In this document: piece by piece, positions 46,301-55,435 of the stretch
How positions within the stretch are numbered: the stretch's first letter is position 1
Layout of the letters: each line of letters opens with the position of its first letter
Made by a program: the position numbers and the translations under genes
The notes under the pieces: generated by a model
What the model saw: only the letters and a program-made list of their open reading frames with translations
Told to the model about the DNA's origin: nothing
Database searches by the model: none
Assembly: GCA_008694505.1 (NCBI GenBank)
Contig: VZDJ01000090.1
Location: forward strand, 898,034-962,033
DNA from: Cyanoderma ruficeps
Lineage: Eukaryota > Chordata > Aves > Passeriformes > Timaliidae
Length of the DNA: 64,000 bases
Direction of reading: 5' to 3'

Positions 46301-49300
46301 GGAACATTCCATGAAAAGGGGAAAAAATACAGCGTGCCACAGAGTTGTAGTCTAGTTGCTATAAGCATAATTTTGTTTATGACTCATTGTGATGACTTTC
46401 ATATGGGAGCAGAATTAGAATTGTGCATCCACCTTTTACTGGCATTTCATGATTTTTGAGAGTGTCTCTGTCTACCATGAACATTTTCTGGATGTCTTTA
46501 TTTCCTATTAAAAAAGAAAGCATTGTAAACATTGGAAGGGGTTATTTTTGATCTCTGGCATATGGCTGAGTGCTAATTTAACTGTTGATATGAACCTCTG
46601 TGTTATTAAGGATATTTTCTCTAAGGCTCTCTGAATTTGCAGAGCCATAACAAGCAGCTGCAGGGGATGTTGTGTCACACCATCAATGGGAATACTGCAG
46701 TCATTTCTGTTTCTTGCTATCAGAAAGAATGCAGCCAAAGGAGAGGGGTAGTTTAGAAGCACAGTGGAGAGACTATTAAAAATGGATATTAAACAGAGGG
46801 GGGGTAGAAATCAATTATTTCATATAGTGTTTCATTCATGCTTAGCAAGAAGCACTCCCTATTTTTCCTCTCCCCAGCCAGAATTTCACTGAAGTAGAAT
46901 ACTGAAACACTGCTAGTGTCAAATGGGATATTCTCATTATCCATATAGATTTAACACTTTTTTGAATCCATATTTGCCCACTAGAGGGCTGATTGCATCT
47001 TCCCCTTTAATATTTGATGTTGTCTGAGGCAGAATGCGAAACCCTTAATTAAATGGATCATTTGTTCCCTTGAAAAAGCCTGATACCACACAATATAAAA
47101 TTCTGAAATGCAGCTTTCTGTTATATTCCATGGCTTTTTTTAACTCATAAGGCTCATGAATTTGTTAATGCTGCATAACATTCTTGCTCTCTCAGGGTTG
47201 ATGCTAATTAGATGATTAGAAAATGAGTTCTTGCAAGATTTTCATTCGAAATATTGTTTGAAAAACAATATCAGAATGTCTACAGCTGCTAAATTCTGAC
47301 AACAGGGGTTGGTTGGTTTGTTCCTTTGAGAGTTTTGGTTTGATTTTGGGGTTTTGGGGGGTTTTGTTATTGTTGAAGCCTATTTTTGCTAGTAAGCAGG
47401 TTTATCATTGTCATGCAAGTGCAAGTGAGGTTTTGAAACAACTTCTTTATAATTTTATTTTGAAATTAGAAAAGGACATGCAGTCTGTTTCTCTCCATTA
47501 AAGTTTATTTTAGAGAATTTCTGACCTGAAGGCAGATATTTGGCAAAGCAAATAAGTAAAGGGTGCACAGAAGTTATGGAAGATAAAGTTGATGGCTTTA
47601 TGGCCTTATAGATTTAATGCATGGGACTACTTAGACTTGATGGCATGGTAAAGTTCATTAATTTTTCAGAACAGAATAGACTATTTAAAATACAGAGTCC
47701 TCTGTACAGCACAGAAGAGATTAGTGCCCAGCATTCTCTTTAAACTAGAGCAAAACCCTAAGAAGTATTTCTCTCAGGAAGGTACCTGGATTCTCAGAAT
47801 ACTGACTGTAGGGGCCAAGTGATTGAGGCCATATTGTAGCCTCTGAGCCTTGTTCCAAAGAGGCATTATTCTCACGGTTGGAAAAGGCCTGTTTCCTCTT
47901 TTTTCACTTCTAGTGTCAGTTGTAATTCCTCATTATATCTTACTTGTTCATAAAATAACCCCCTAGTAATTGATATTTTTCTCCCTATGTAGATTTATTT
48001 GGATATGGACCAAGTTATCTTTTAAGCTTTACTCCAAACCTAGGCTGACTGGAGTCAGTGACTCTTTCCTGCAAAGCCAATTTTCCACATGCCATCATTC
48101 TTTAAGTTTGCTGAGCCTGTGTGAGTTTTTCAGTAATTGTTGAGGACATGGACTTCAGAATTAGACATGCTGTTGGCAAGAACAGTTGCTTCACTCCTGT
48201 AAACAAAGAGGATACCTGCTATTCCCCTTTGTTTTGGTGAGCCATATTAGCACAGCATCACACTGGGAACTTGTTCTCAATTGAATGGTTCCTTATCAGA
48301 GGGCCAGCGCTCTGGAACGGGGTTCAATTGAGAGTAATGGAAGTCAGCATCTGCTGAGAAGGAGCTTGCTAAAAGTCAAGCATGGGATTACGCTGTAATT
48401 GCTTGCAGTAGCAGGAACAGGACATAGCAACTCAAAGGTATTTTTCAGTTCAGTGTTCACCTCAAAGTTATTTCTAACGTTGGTGCTTTCAAGGATGCAC
48501 AGTCCTCATTCTGTATTACTTGATTACTGCAAAATACATGTGCTCTATTCAAGTCTAGCATTTTGGGAAGTTTGGAACAAACGCTGTGACTTGAGATAGT
48601 TCAGTTTATAAATCAAGAGCTACTTTTTTTAAAAAGATGATGCTGATATTCCTTTTTACTCCTTATATCTTCAGTAGATGTAGGGATAAACAGCCAAATT
48701 GCTTCCGTTTGTTGATTCCAGAAGGGGTTGGGGGAGGGGAATGTGTGTGTGTGAGGAGGGATTTATGTAAGGATGTACTTAGTTTGCATCTTCTGTTAAG
48801 GCTTGCAATTAAAATGGATTAAGAGAAGGATGAAGGTAGGACACGTGGGAGCAAGTGTTAGAGATGATAATGAATGTAAAAGAGCAAAAGTGGAGAGGAG
48901 GGAAGTGTTACGACAGGTGTGTGTTGGAGTGCTTGCTAGGGAGGCATGGCTTCCAGCTAAATGGCTTGGAATCAAGCTGGGGCTCGGAAGGGCCTGTGGC
49001 AGTTAAGGTAGGTGCTGGATAAATACTGCTTACGTGACATACGCTAATGAGACTGCACACGTCATAAAGCTTCTGGCTCCAACAGAGTCACTACAGTAGA
49101 TGTAATGGAGTATTCTCCTGAGAGGAGGTGGATATGGGGAAGAGCAGGATCAGCTCCCTGTGGCTTGTAATACCTGCAGAGACTTTTGTTGCTGAGCAGA
49201 TTTGTAAACACTATAAAGCTCAAGGAAATTCCCAGGCAAAACCACTGTGAAAGTTGAATTCATGTGAACCAGACTTCCTCTTGGATAGCATTTCTTCTCT

Positions 49301-52300
49301 CAGATGTAACCCTGGAAGTTACATGTGAAGATTCGATTTTGTCTTTAATGTAAATGAAAAATCTAAATTCAGATAAGCCTTAACTCTGCCCCTTGTTTGA
49401 CACACATTGGGGGGGTTGGGAAGAAGTGAGTAACTTGGATGCAGCTTCTGTCTCTCTGTCAAATTATCAACCACAAAAGCTTTTACCATCTTGAATTGTA
49501 AAACAGTGCGAGCTTCTCTTAACAGCCTGGTGTCGTGGTGGAGGAACAGTTTTTAACAGCAGCATCGGTAGCAGAGCGATGCCAACTGCTTCTTCTTGTT
49601 CAGAGTCTGTGTGTTAACAAATACGGTTCTGATCATTATGGGAACAGATGGATCCAAACGCCCAGACAAAACATTTTGCATCACATCACTAAGACTGAAA
49701 TGCTGAAAGCCCACTAGACCAATGAAATACCACATTTGATATCCAGAGGATCTTTGTGACACCCACTAGGAAAGAAGCACTGCTGTTATTCTCAGCATTT
49801 TGTATCCTAAATATTTGAGTGTCTTCTTCCAAAAATGGGAGTAGAGTTAAGTGGATTTGGCCATTACTGCTCTCATAGACTTCACCGTGCATGGAATTAA
49901 CTTGTAATACGAACTATAACCTGGGATTTCCAGGTTTTCCAAGATTTTTTTGACTGAAATAAATTGTAGGTTAACAAAGTGGGGGTTTTGTCTGGGAATT
50001 GTTCCTATCCCCTTAGGACTGCTATTGGAAAATTTCCAAAGTGCTGCCCCGTCTCTCTTGCAAGCCAGTTGGTTTCTTCCACCGCCTTTATGTGTCTGGC
50101 TTTATGTGTTTGGTCTGTTGCACCAGTTCCCAGCTTAAATTTGTCCCCCTGGGACGGGAGCATGCACAGCCAAGCAGTGTCCCAGGTGAAACCTCCCCAG
50201 TACCACATAGTGGGAAAATGCCCCTTCTTCACTCAGTGTGGAAGATCCCGTCCAGTTAGAGTTGATCCATATTGGGGCTTACCCCCAAGTGACACTGTCT
50301 CTTCCCCTCACCCCGGTCCCAGGTGCCGGATGTGTTCGCTGACCTTCTACTCCAAGTCGGAGATGCAGATCCACTCCAAGTCCCATACGGAGACAAAGCC
50401 ACACAAGTGTCCTCACTGCTCCAAGAGCTTCGCCAACAGCTCCTACCTGGCCCAGCACATTCGTATCCACTCAGGGGCCAAGCCCTACACGTGCAGCTAC
50501 TGCCAGAAGGCCTTCCGCCAGCTCTCCCACCTGCAGCAGCACACACGGTAAGGGCCAGAGGAGGCCGAGGCCCTCCGCACTGCATGTTGCCGTCATCCCA
50601 GCATGCTGTGAGCACCTCGGTGGGCGACTGCCTGGGGACACCTGGCTGCTTGTCACAGGCTGGTCAGGTCAGGCACACACGTCAGACCGGCAGTAGCGGT
50701 ATTGGACACGTGAGGCTGGGCCCTGCCCGTGAGGGGCTGGGCGCGCTCAGGTTAGCGCTGCTCCGCCGGAGAGGCGTCGGCAGCGGAGTGACGCTTTCTG
50801 ACAGGAGGTAGGGCTGGTTGTGTCAGTGTGAGAGTAGAGTGGGCACAGGAGGACTGTTCCCTGTCACCCCAGCGTAGTTCTGCCAAACATCTCAAGTCCA
50901 GGCTTGCAGCCCCCCTGCTATTTCAGCCGTAGGCTTCCCACACACAGCTCTGCCAATGCCCCTCAGTCCAAGCTCTATAGTTCCTCTCTCTGGATCCTCC
51001 CCCGGTGCGGACAGACCACGGTCTCTTGAATCCAAGGGGAGCACAGTTTGAGACCAAGAGAGCTCATGCTGTGTTTGGAGTTCCTTCGTGTAGCAGATAG
51101 CGTGGTGCTGTCCCACCCCCTTTGTGCCCTCATTCCATCAGCACTAGCCAGATGGCGGTCATGTCCAACTGCTGCTGCTCCTCCTCCTCTTCGGCAGGAT
51201 CCACTCCAAGCTCCACACGGCGATTGTCAAGCCGCACAAGTGTCCTCACTGCTCCAAGAGCTTCGCCAACACATCCTACCTGGCCCAGCACCTCCGCATC
51301 CACTCGGGGGCCAAGCCCTACACCTGCCGCTACTGCCAGAAGGCCTTCCGCCAGCTCTCCCACCTGCAGCAGCACACACGGTAAGGGCCAGAGGAGGCTG
51401 GGGGCCTGGCCCTGGTCCCCCCGCGCTGCCGGCATGCACCTCTGGAGCACGCGCGCCAAGCATGCGGGGGGCGGGCGGGGAACGCGGCCGGCTGCACCCC
51501 CAGGAGGAGGTGACCCACCTGAGTGGACGGAGTGGAGGCTGCGCAGGAGACACTGACCACGTCAGGGCTGAGGTGGGCACGTGCTGTCCCTGGGGATCCT
51601 TGGTCTTGCACCGCGGGCGGCACAGAGAGAGAGAGCGATAGAGAGAGAGGCATTGGCTGTAGGGGATCCCAGCCTGGCACCACGGGGGTTGGACTGAGTG
51701 TGTGGAAGCTGCTCCTGGCATTGCAGGGGGACAGGGACAGATTAACACTGTAGGCAAACTCAGCCTGTTACTCAAAAGGAAGAGTGTTGATGATGTGTCT
51801 ATCCTGGAGGGAACAGAGCTGCTTTCTTGGTACTGTGGAAGCAAGAGAACAGATTGCTCTTGGTCATTTGGGACTCCTGAGCTTGGAGCAGGGAGCCTGG
51901 ACCTCTGGACCCCTTCCCAATACATTTTCAGGTAGCTCATGTGCTGAGCTGTCCAGGCATCCATAAGCTCTTGCTCCTCAGTCCTAGTCACTCTGAAATC
52001 TGCTTGACTGCCTGTCTTCTCCAGCTTCTAACTGGACACGGGAGCTGGGCAGAGCTCTCTTTATCCAGCTAGAACAGCATCTGGAGGCAACATCAACTCC
52101 TTCACACAGCAGCAGGCCCTGGCAGTCTGCCCTGTCTGCCTGCTCACTGCCTCCCCTTTGTGCTCTTCCTCCTCAACAGTATCCACACCGGGGACCGACC
52201 CTACAAATGTGCTCACCCTGGGTGTGAAAAGGCTTTCACCCAGCTTTCCAACTTGCAGGTAAGGGGCTGGGTGTGTCCTGCTCGCCAGCAGGGGTTGGCA

Positions 52301-53676
52301 GGGGTGCCTGTGGTAGAGGAGGTGGAAGAAGTGGGGCAGCTGGGAGGAGAGTAAAAGAATACAGAAAGTTATTGAAGCCCTGGGTAGGGAAGAGATTCCT
52401 GACTTGTGGCACTAGTGGCCCAAAGAAGTCATATAAACAGTTGCATCCTGCAGAATTGTAAATTTGACTTGAAGCAGTGAGACCTTAGTGAAGTTCCTCC
52501 CATCTGTTTTGCAGTTATTCTAACTTAGCTGGGGCAAGACTTTTGCAAAATGTTACACCCAGTAAAGTCTGGGTATCTGGGTGGGGTTTTTGTTTGTTTT
52601 ACAATGAAATGGAGGGCATAAGGGTAGGGATACAGGGAAGCAGAGTCCTGTTGCAGTACCTTGGAGGAGGGGGACTGCAGAGTGTGCCAAAGAGCAAAGA
52701 GCTGTAAACACCTGCAAGCAGTTAAAGCAAATCCTGCCCTGAAGGTATTAGATGCAGGGAGCAGATGTATAGGGGGGCAGAAAAGGAGAGATGAGGAAAA
52801 TACTGACAGTTCCGTGGAAACTGAGATGGGGTTTGTGGAGCATTAAGAGTCTCTGCTCTTCAAATGCCTAGTGTGCATGAGAGGAAACGGCATGTGTGGG
52901 GAAGGTGTGGTGGGCTGGAGGGAGAAGTTCTGTCCCTGTACTCAGAGCCAAATGTACCTTCCTCAGCAGCAGGAGCTTGGGGCCTGGCTGGAAGGGGCTG
53001 TTTGAGGTAAAGCCATCTCCTGATACCTGCTTCCTGCCTCACGCTTGCTTTCTCTTTCCTCCCTGCTGCTGCCATCCCCCAGTCCCACAGACGGCAGCAC
53101 AACAAAGACAAACCTTTCAAGTGCCACAACTGCCACCGTGCGTACACAGACGCCGCCTCATTGGAGGTACACCTGGCTACACACACGGTGAAACACGCCA
53201 AGGTCTACACCTGCTCCATCTGCAGCCGGGCCTACACCTCGGTGAGTGTTTACTGCCCTGGGGGGTAGCAGGAACGCTCAAACCTCCCAGGGAGCAGCTC
53301 CTGTAGATCCAATGGGAGCAGTCCCCTGAGTTGCTGTGTCCCTCCCTGTTGGCTTTTGCGAGCGTGGTTCCCTCCTCTCACGCGGTTCTTCCCGTTGCAG
53401 GAGACGTACCTGATGAAGCACATGCGGAAACACAACATCCCTGACCCACAGCAGCAGGTGGTTCAGGCACAAGCCCAGGCCTCGCAGCAGCAGCAGCACT
53501 TCCAGCCGCAGGGCGGGGGGGCAGCAGGGGGCCCTTCTGGAGACACTAACCAACCCAACCCTCCCCCCCAGTGCTCCTTTGACCTGACTCCTTACAAGAC
53601 TTCCGAGCATCACAAGGACATCTGCCTCACTGTCAGCACCAGCGCCATCCAAGTGGAGCACCTCTCCAGCTCCTAG
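37250..53676 (+). CDS. ZNF384: ZNF384 (CIZ/NMP4), C2H2 zinc-finger transcription factor, 8 coding exons, 516 aa
   Basis: CDS is join(37250..37315, 37461..37701, 38039..38360, 50323..50547, 51198..51380, 52180..52258, 53083..53241, 53401..53676). Every junction is GT-AG, phases agree and the total is 1551 nt. ZNF384 is a nuclear, nuclear-matrix-associated factor that binds A-rich DNA, regulates collagen and metalloproteinase genes, and is linked to BCAR1 signalling and Ku-dependent repair. Visible parts: conserved N-terminus MEESHFNSSPYFWP; Ser/Thr/Pro-rich region with SGSLVTTAASAQTFPISAPM; basic NLS RGRKKKR (173-179); eight C2H2 fingers at 211-231, 239-259, 267-287, 300-320, 328-348, 356-378, 386-406 and 416-436; a short Gln-rich segment; and the C-terminus QCSFDLTPYKTSEHHKDICL ending VEHLSSS. 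The start has a good context (AGGATGG) and matches the family N-terminus. The glutamine/alanine tract is much shorter than in mammals. Confidence 0.96.
37461..37701 (+). CDS. ZNF384: ZNF384 coding exon 2
   Basis: Begins IENTMFINKMKEQLLP after TCCTGTTTAG and ends with LMTA plus one base at GCAG|GTAGGG. Contains APPHYPALLTVP and LTPHSQAPVTQNITVVPV, strongly conserved in the family. Read-through past the donor stays open for 22 codons to a stop at 37767, so intron retention would truncate the protein before the fingers. Confidence 0.93.
38039..38360 (+). CDS. ZNF384: ZNF384 coding exon 3: Ser/Thr-rich region and NLS
   Basis: Follows TTTGTTTGCAG. Encodes GPGLVITSPSGSLVTTAAS through the glycine-rich patch, the basic RGRKKKR signal, the acidic DEDQHKDGK and TY, ending ACATACAG|GTGGGG. 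It is followed by the 12-kb intron. Confidence 0.94.
40997..41191 (-). mobile_element. L2-like LINE remnant, reverse transcriptase C-terminal part
   Basis: The minus strand reads INKELTMNPDKTEVTLLMKE, matching the L2-clade motif NKLKLNPDKTEVLL that follows the reverse-transcriptase core. On the + strand this is GTCTTGTCTGGATTCATTGT then CAGCTC. The copy may extend on both sides (about 40880-41480), but the flanks are too diverged to call. Confidence 0.5.
42370..42900 (+). repeat. Purine-rich block
   Basis: About 500 bp biased to A and G on the + strand with recurring GGGAGAG, GAGATGGGAGAG, GGAACAGAAG and GAGATAAG strings. Similar texture occurs at 18010-18200, 29830-29960, 38960-39280 and 63770-63960. 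It may be a dispersed old repeat or only shared composition. Confidence 0.35.
50323..50547 (+). CDS. ZNF384: ZNF384 coding exon 4: zinc fingers 1-3
   Basis: After CACCCCGGTCCCAG. Encodes fingers CRMCSLTFYSKSEMQIHSKS(H), CPHCSKSFANSSYLAQHIRI(H) and most of CSYCQKAFRQLSHLQQHTR, ending CACACG|GTAAGG. Length 225 nt is a multiple of three with phase 2 at both ends, so skipping would keep frame. The 3' part is nearly identical to the next exon. Confidence 0.95.
50396..50565 (+). repeat. ZNF384: Tandem exon duplication, copy 1
   Basis: These 170 bases match 51229-51398 without gaps, with nine mismatches by hand count (about 95%). The last 70 bases (50496-50565) are identical and cross the splice donor, running 18 bases into the intron. 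Confidence 0.9.
50548..51197 (+). other. ZNF384: ZNF384 intron between the duplicated finger exons
   Basis: 650-bp intron. Apart from the first 18 bases, identical to the start of the next intron, nothing is recognised. Confidence 0.8.
51198..51380 (+). CDS. ZNF384: ZNF384 coding exon 5: zinc fingers 4-5
   Basis: After CTCTTCGGCAG. Starts IHSKLHTAIVKPHK then CPHCSKSFANTSYLAQHLRI(H) and CRYCQKAFRQLSHLQQHTR, ending CACACG|GTAAGG. Length 183 nt (61 codons, phase 2/2) permits in-frame skipping, consistent with the known ZNF384 isoforms that differ in finger number. Confidence 0.95.
51229..51398 (+). repeat. ZNF384: Tandem exon duplication, copy 2
   Basis: Partner of 50396-50565; carries fingers 4 and 5, the donor and 18 intronic bases identical to copy 1. 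Confidence 0.9.
51381..52179 (+). other. ZNF384: ZNF384 intron with GA repeat
   Basis: 799-bp intron ending CCTCCTCAACAG. It contains an imperfect GA run at 51622-51650. No gene is seen. Confidence 0.8.
52180..52258 (+). CDS. ZNF384: ZNF384 coding exon 6: most of zinc finger 6
   Basis: Reads IHTGDRPYKCAHPGCEKAFT then QLSNLQ, with the TGDRPYK linker and the CX4C spacing typical of this ZNF384 finger. Ends TTGCAG|GTAAGG. At 79 nt its skipping would shift the frame. Confidence 0.94.
52259..53082 (+). other. ZNF384: ZNF384 intron between fingers 6 and 7
   Basis: 824-bp intron ending GCCATCCCCCAG. No repeat or gene recognised. Confidence 0.8.
53083..53241 (+). CDS. ZNF384: ZNF384 coding exon 7: end of finger 6, finger 7 and half of finger 8
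   Basis: Reads SHRRQHNKDKPFKCHNCHRA, YTDAASLEVHLATH, TVKHAKVYTCSICSRAYTS, ending CACCTCG|GTGAGT. It is almost identical to the mammalian protein. Confidence 0.95.
53401..53676 (+). CDS. ZNF384: ZNF384 last coding exon: finger 8, Gln-rich region, C-terminus
   Basis: After CCCGTTGCAG. Begins ETYLMKHMRKHNIPDP, then a short Gln/Ala segment (QQQVVQAQAQASQQQQHFQP), a glycine patch, NPPPQCSFDLTPYKTSEHHK and the conserved end VEHLSSS followed by TAG. Mammalian orthologues carry a far longer Gln-Ala and poly-Gln tract here. Confidence 0.95.
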   Translation, partial: ETYLMKHMRKHNIPDPQQQVVQAQAQASQQQQHFQPQGGGAAGGPSGDTNQPNPPPQCSFDLTPYKTSEHHKDICLTVSTSAIQVEHLSSS

Positions 53677-53699
53677 AGAGACCTCAACCCAGGGAGCAG

Positions 53700-53955
53700 A
53701 ACGCCTCTTGTGCATAGCCTGTGCCAGGGGCACCGCTTGTGCAGCGGCCCTCCTTGTGCAACAGTTTCTGGCCTCTCCTCCTGCAACAGCCTCTTCTGGC
53801 CGTGTAACCCTGTTCATGGCAGCCCCTTGAACAACAGCCTGTCTCAAGGGGGTGCTCCTTCTGTGCAACAGCCTGCCTGGTAGGAGGATGCTTCCTTGTG
53901 CAAGAGCCCCTTTCCTGTGCTGGGATCACTTCCTCATGCAAGAGCCCCTCCTTTG
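53700..53955 (+). repeat. ZNF384: Degenerate repeat in ZNF384 3' UTR
   Basis: Recurrent strings TTGTGCA (53708, 53737, 53754), TGCAACAGCCT (about 53782 and 53864), TTGTGCAAGAGCCCC (53896) and CATGCAAGAGCCCCTC (53935), spaced irregularly at about 20-45 bases. It reads as a decayed minisatellite. Confidence 0.6.
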
Positions 53956-54720
53956 AAACCCAAAGAAAGGCCCCTGTTCTGCCTTCTCTCTCACTGTAGG
54001 ATGTGTACGAAGCGGGGTTGCGTGTTGAGACATGCGTGGTGGATGGGATGGAGAGACGGCCCTTGTACATACAGGGGCTTGGACACGTGTTTTTAGCAGG
54101 CCACAGAAAAATGTGGCAGGGTTGACAGCTGGATGGGGTTCTTTGAGGATTGCCTTGAGTGTCTAAGAGAGAAATATCCATTCCTGTCCCTCCTGCTTGT
54201 GAAAGGGTGGAGGGGTCGCTCGTCCTGCCCCAAGGACTGGATGGGAGAAACCTTCTTCCCAGTGGAAGGTGAGACCAGTGGAGGGCGGAGAGGTGAGGCA
54301 TGTTCTCTGGGATGGACAGGTGCCTACACTGCCCAAGGGCTGTGGAGTATTGCATTCTTTCTCCCCCCCCCGGTGGAGAGCAACAGAGAGGAGTCTGTCT
54401 GAAGTGGCTGCTGCCTCTCTCTCCCAGCTGTCAGCAGCACGAGGGCCCCGTAGGAATGTGGGTTCCTGCTCATTGCTCTTCCTGCCTGTTGTGGATGATA
54501 TCCTAGCAGCTTGTACTCCTCCTCCTCTCCCTCCTGCTTTTCCCCCCACCTCCTGAGAAAAGCCTGCAGGCATCAACAACAAACCAAAAAGCAACTGGAG
54601 GGAGGGTAAGAGACTGCCAAAATAATCTTCACCCTTCTCTCTACTCCCTTTCCTGAAAGGCGGAATGACAGCAGTTCTGACACTCACATACCTGTCCTGC
54701 CCCCAGTTTCCCAGAGGGAA

Positions 54721-54745
54721 AGAGGAGGAGGAGGAGGAGGAGGAA
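54721..54745 (+). repeat. ZNF384: GGA trinucleotide run
   Basis: AGGAGG-type purine run of about 25 bases in the ZNF384 3' UTR. Confidence 0.8.
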
Positions 54746-54984
54746 TAGACCCAGAGTCTTTTCAAGGAGCTGGCAGGAGGCAGGGAAAGGCTGTCTTCTG
54801 CTCATCTCCTGCCAGAGCGCTCTCCCAGGCTCCCTCTTGCCAAGACGGGCTGGACTCACATGGCAGTGGCGGCCTCTTCTGGACCCTGGTAATGGGAGAG
54901 AATCCCCAAAAGGTGGACAGTGGAGAGAAGGGGATGAAGATCCCCACAGAGAGACCAATCTAATGAGAAGGGGGAGCCAACAAG

Positions 54985-54990
54985 AATAAA
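54985..54990 (+). terminator. ZNF384: Proximal ZNF384 poly(A) signal candidate
   Basis: Canonical AATAAA in CAAGAATAAACTG, about 1.3 kb after the stop codon. The T-rich sequence beyond it is not immediate, so use is uncertain. Confidence 0.4.
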
Positions 54991-55008
54991 CTGAAGGCCC
55001 CTTGAATT

Positions 55009-55028
55009 TATATATATATATATATATA
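55009..55028. repeat. ZNF384: (TA)10 microsatellite
   Basis: Perfect 20-bp TA run within the 3' UTR, flanked by AATT and AAATATC. Confidence 0.9.
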
Positions 55029-55174
55029 AATATCTATTCCCCACCCCTGGCCCGCTCTGTCCTTGCTGTAACTGTTTCTATCTCTGTGTTTATAAAACGC
55101 ATTATCCTGGCGAATTTTTATTTTCAATCTTCGTTTGTTTTTCCCTTTCTCTTCGTCTTCAATTCTCCTTCCTC

Positions 55175-55199
55175 TTTTTTTTTTTTTTTTTTTNTTTTT
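55175..55199. repeat. Poly(T) run with an undetermined base
   Basis: A run of about 25 T with a single N at 55194, the only undetermined base noticed in the window. It most likely reflects a homopolymer sequencing or assembly problem. Confidence 0.9.
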
Positions 55200-55412
55200 A
55201 ATTGGTCCACATGACTGCTAGTCTTGTGTGTTACTTGTTAGTTTCTTTGGATCATGGAGGCTGACTTGGAAGAGAATGAGAAGGCAAGGGAAAAAGCATG
55301 TGTTGTTGGGTTTTAAAATCAGTCACCCACCCAGAGCCTATAGAATCCCAGACTTCTGTATGAACAACCAATAGGGGCTTCTATTTTATTTTTTTTAACC
55401 ACCCTGTATAGA

Positions 55413-55418
55413 AATAAA
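55413..55418 (+). terminator. ZNF384: Distal ZNF384 poly(A) signal
   Basis: AATAAA in TATAGAAATAAATTGGTG, followed within 25 bases by a GGTGTAAAAGG context suited to cleavage and a downstream G/T-rich stretch. It is favoured as the main 3' end because the sequence after it loses any transcript-like character. Confidence 0.55.
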
Positions 55419-55435
55419 TTGGTGTAAAAGGCTCC

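Larger units (their letters stand above)
38361..50322 (+). other. ZNF384: ZNF384 large intron, 12 kb
   Basis: Separates the N-terminal coding exons from the zinc-finger exons. It holds an L2-like LINE remnant (40997-41191) and purine-rich blocks (about 38960-39280, 42370-42900, 48830-48940). Short A runs are present. AT-rich stretches with homeodomain-like TAAT cores (45870-45925 and 46960-47110) are candidate conserved elements. The last 344 bases before the finger exon are open in the frame of that exon. No independent gene is recognised on either strand. Confidence 0.6.
53677..55435 (+). other. ZNF384: ZNF384 3' UTR
   Basis: Runs from the TAG to about 20 bases after the distal AATAAA (55413-55418). 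It contains a degenerate TTGTGCAACAG-type repeat (53700-53955), a GGA run (54721-54745), a (TA)10 run (55009-55028) and a long T run with one undetermined base (55175-55199). A proximal AATAAA at 54985-54990 could give a shorter form. Confidence 0.65.

Noticed and set aside
53278..54765. Minus-strand frames over the ZNF384 last exon and 3' UTR
   Set aside because: They are antisense shadows of the coding exon and of the 3' UTR repeat. Cys-rich and poly-Ser runs come from the TGCAACAG and GGA repeats.
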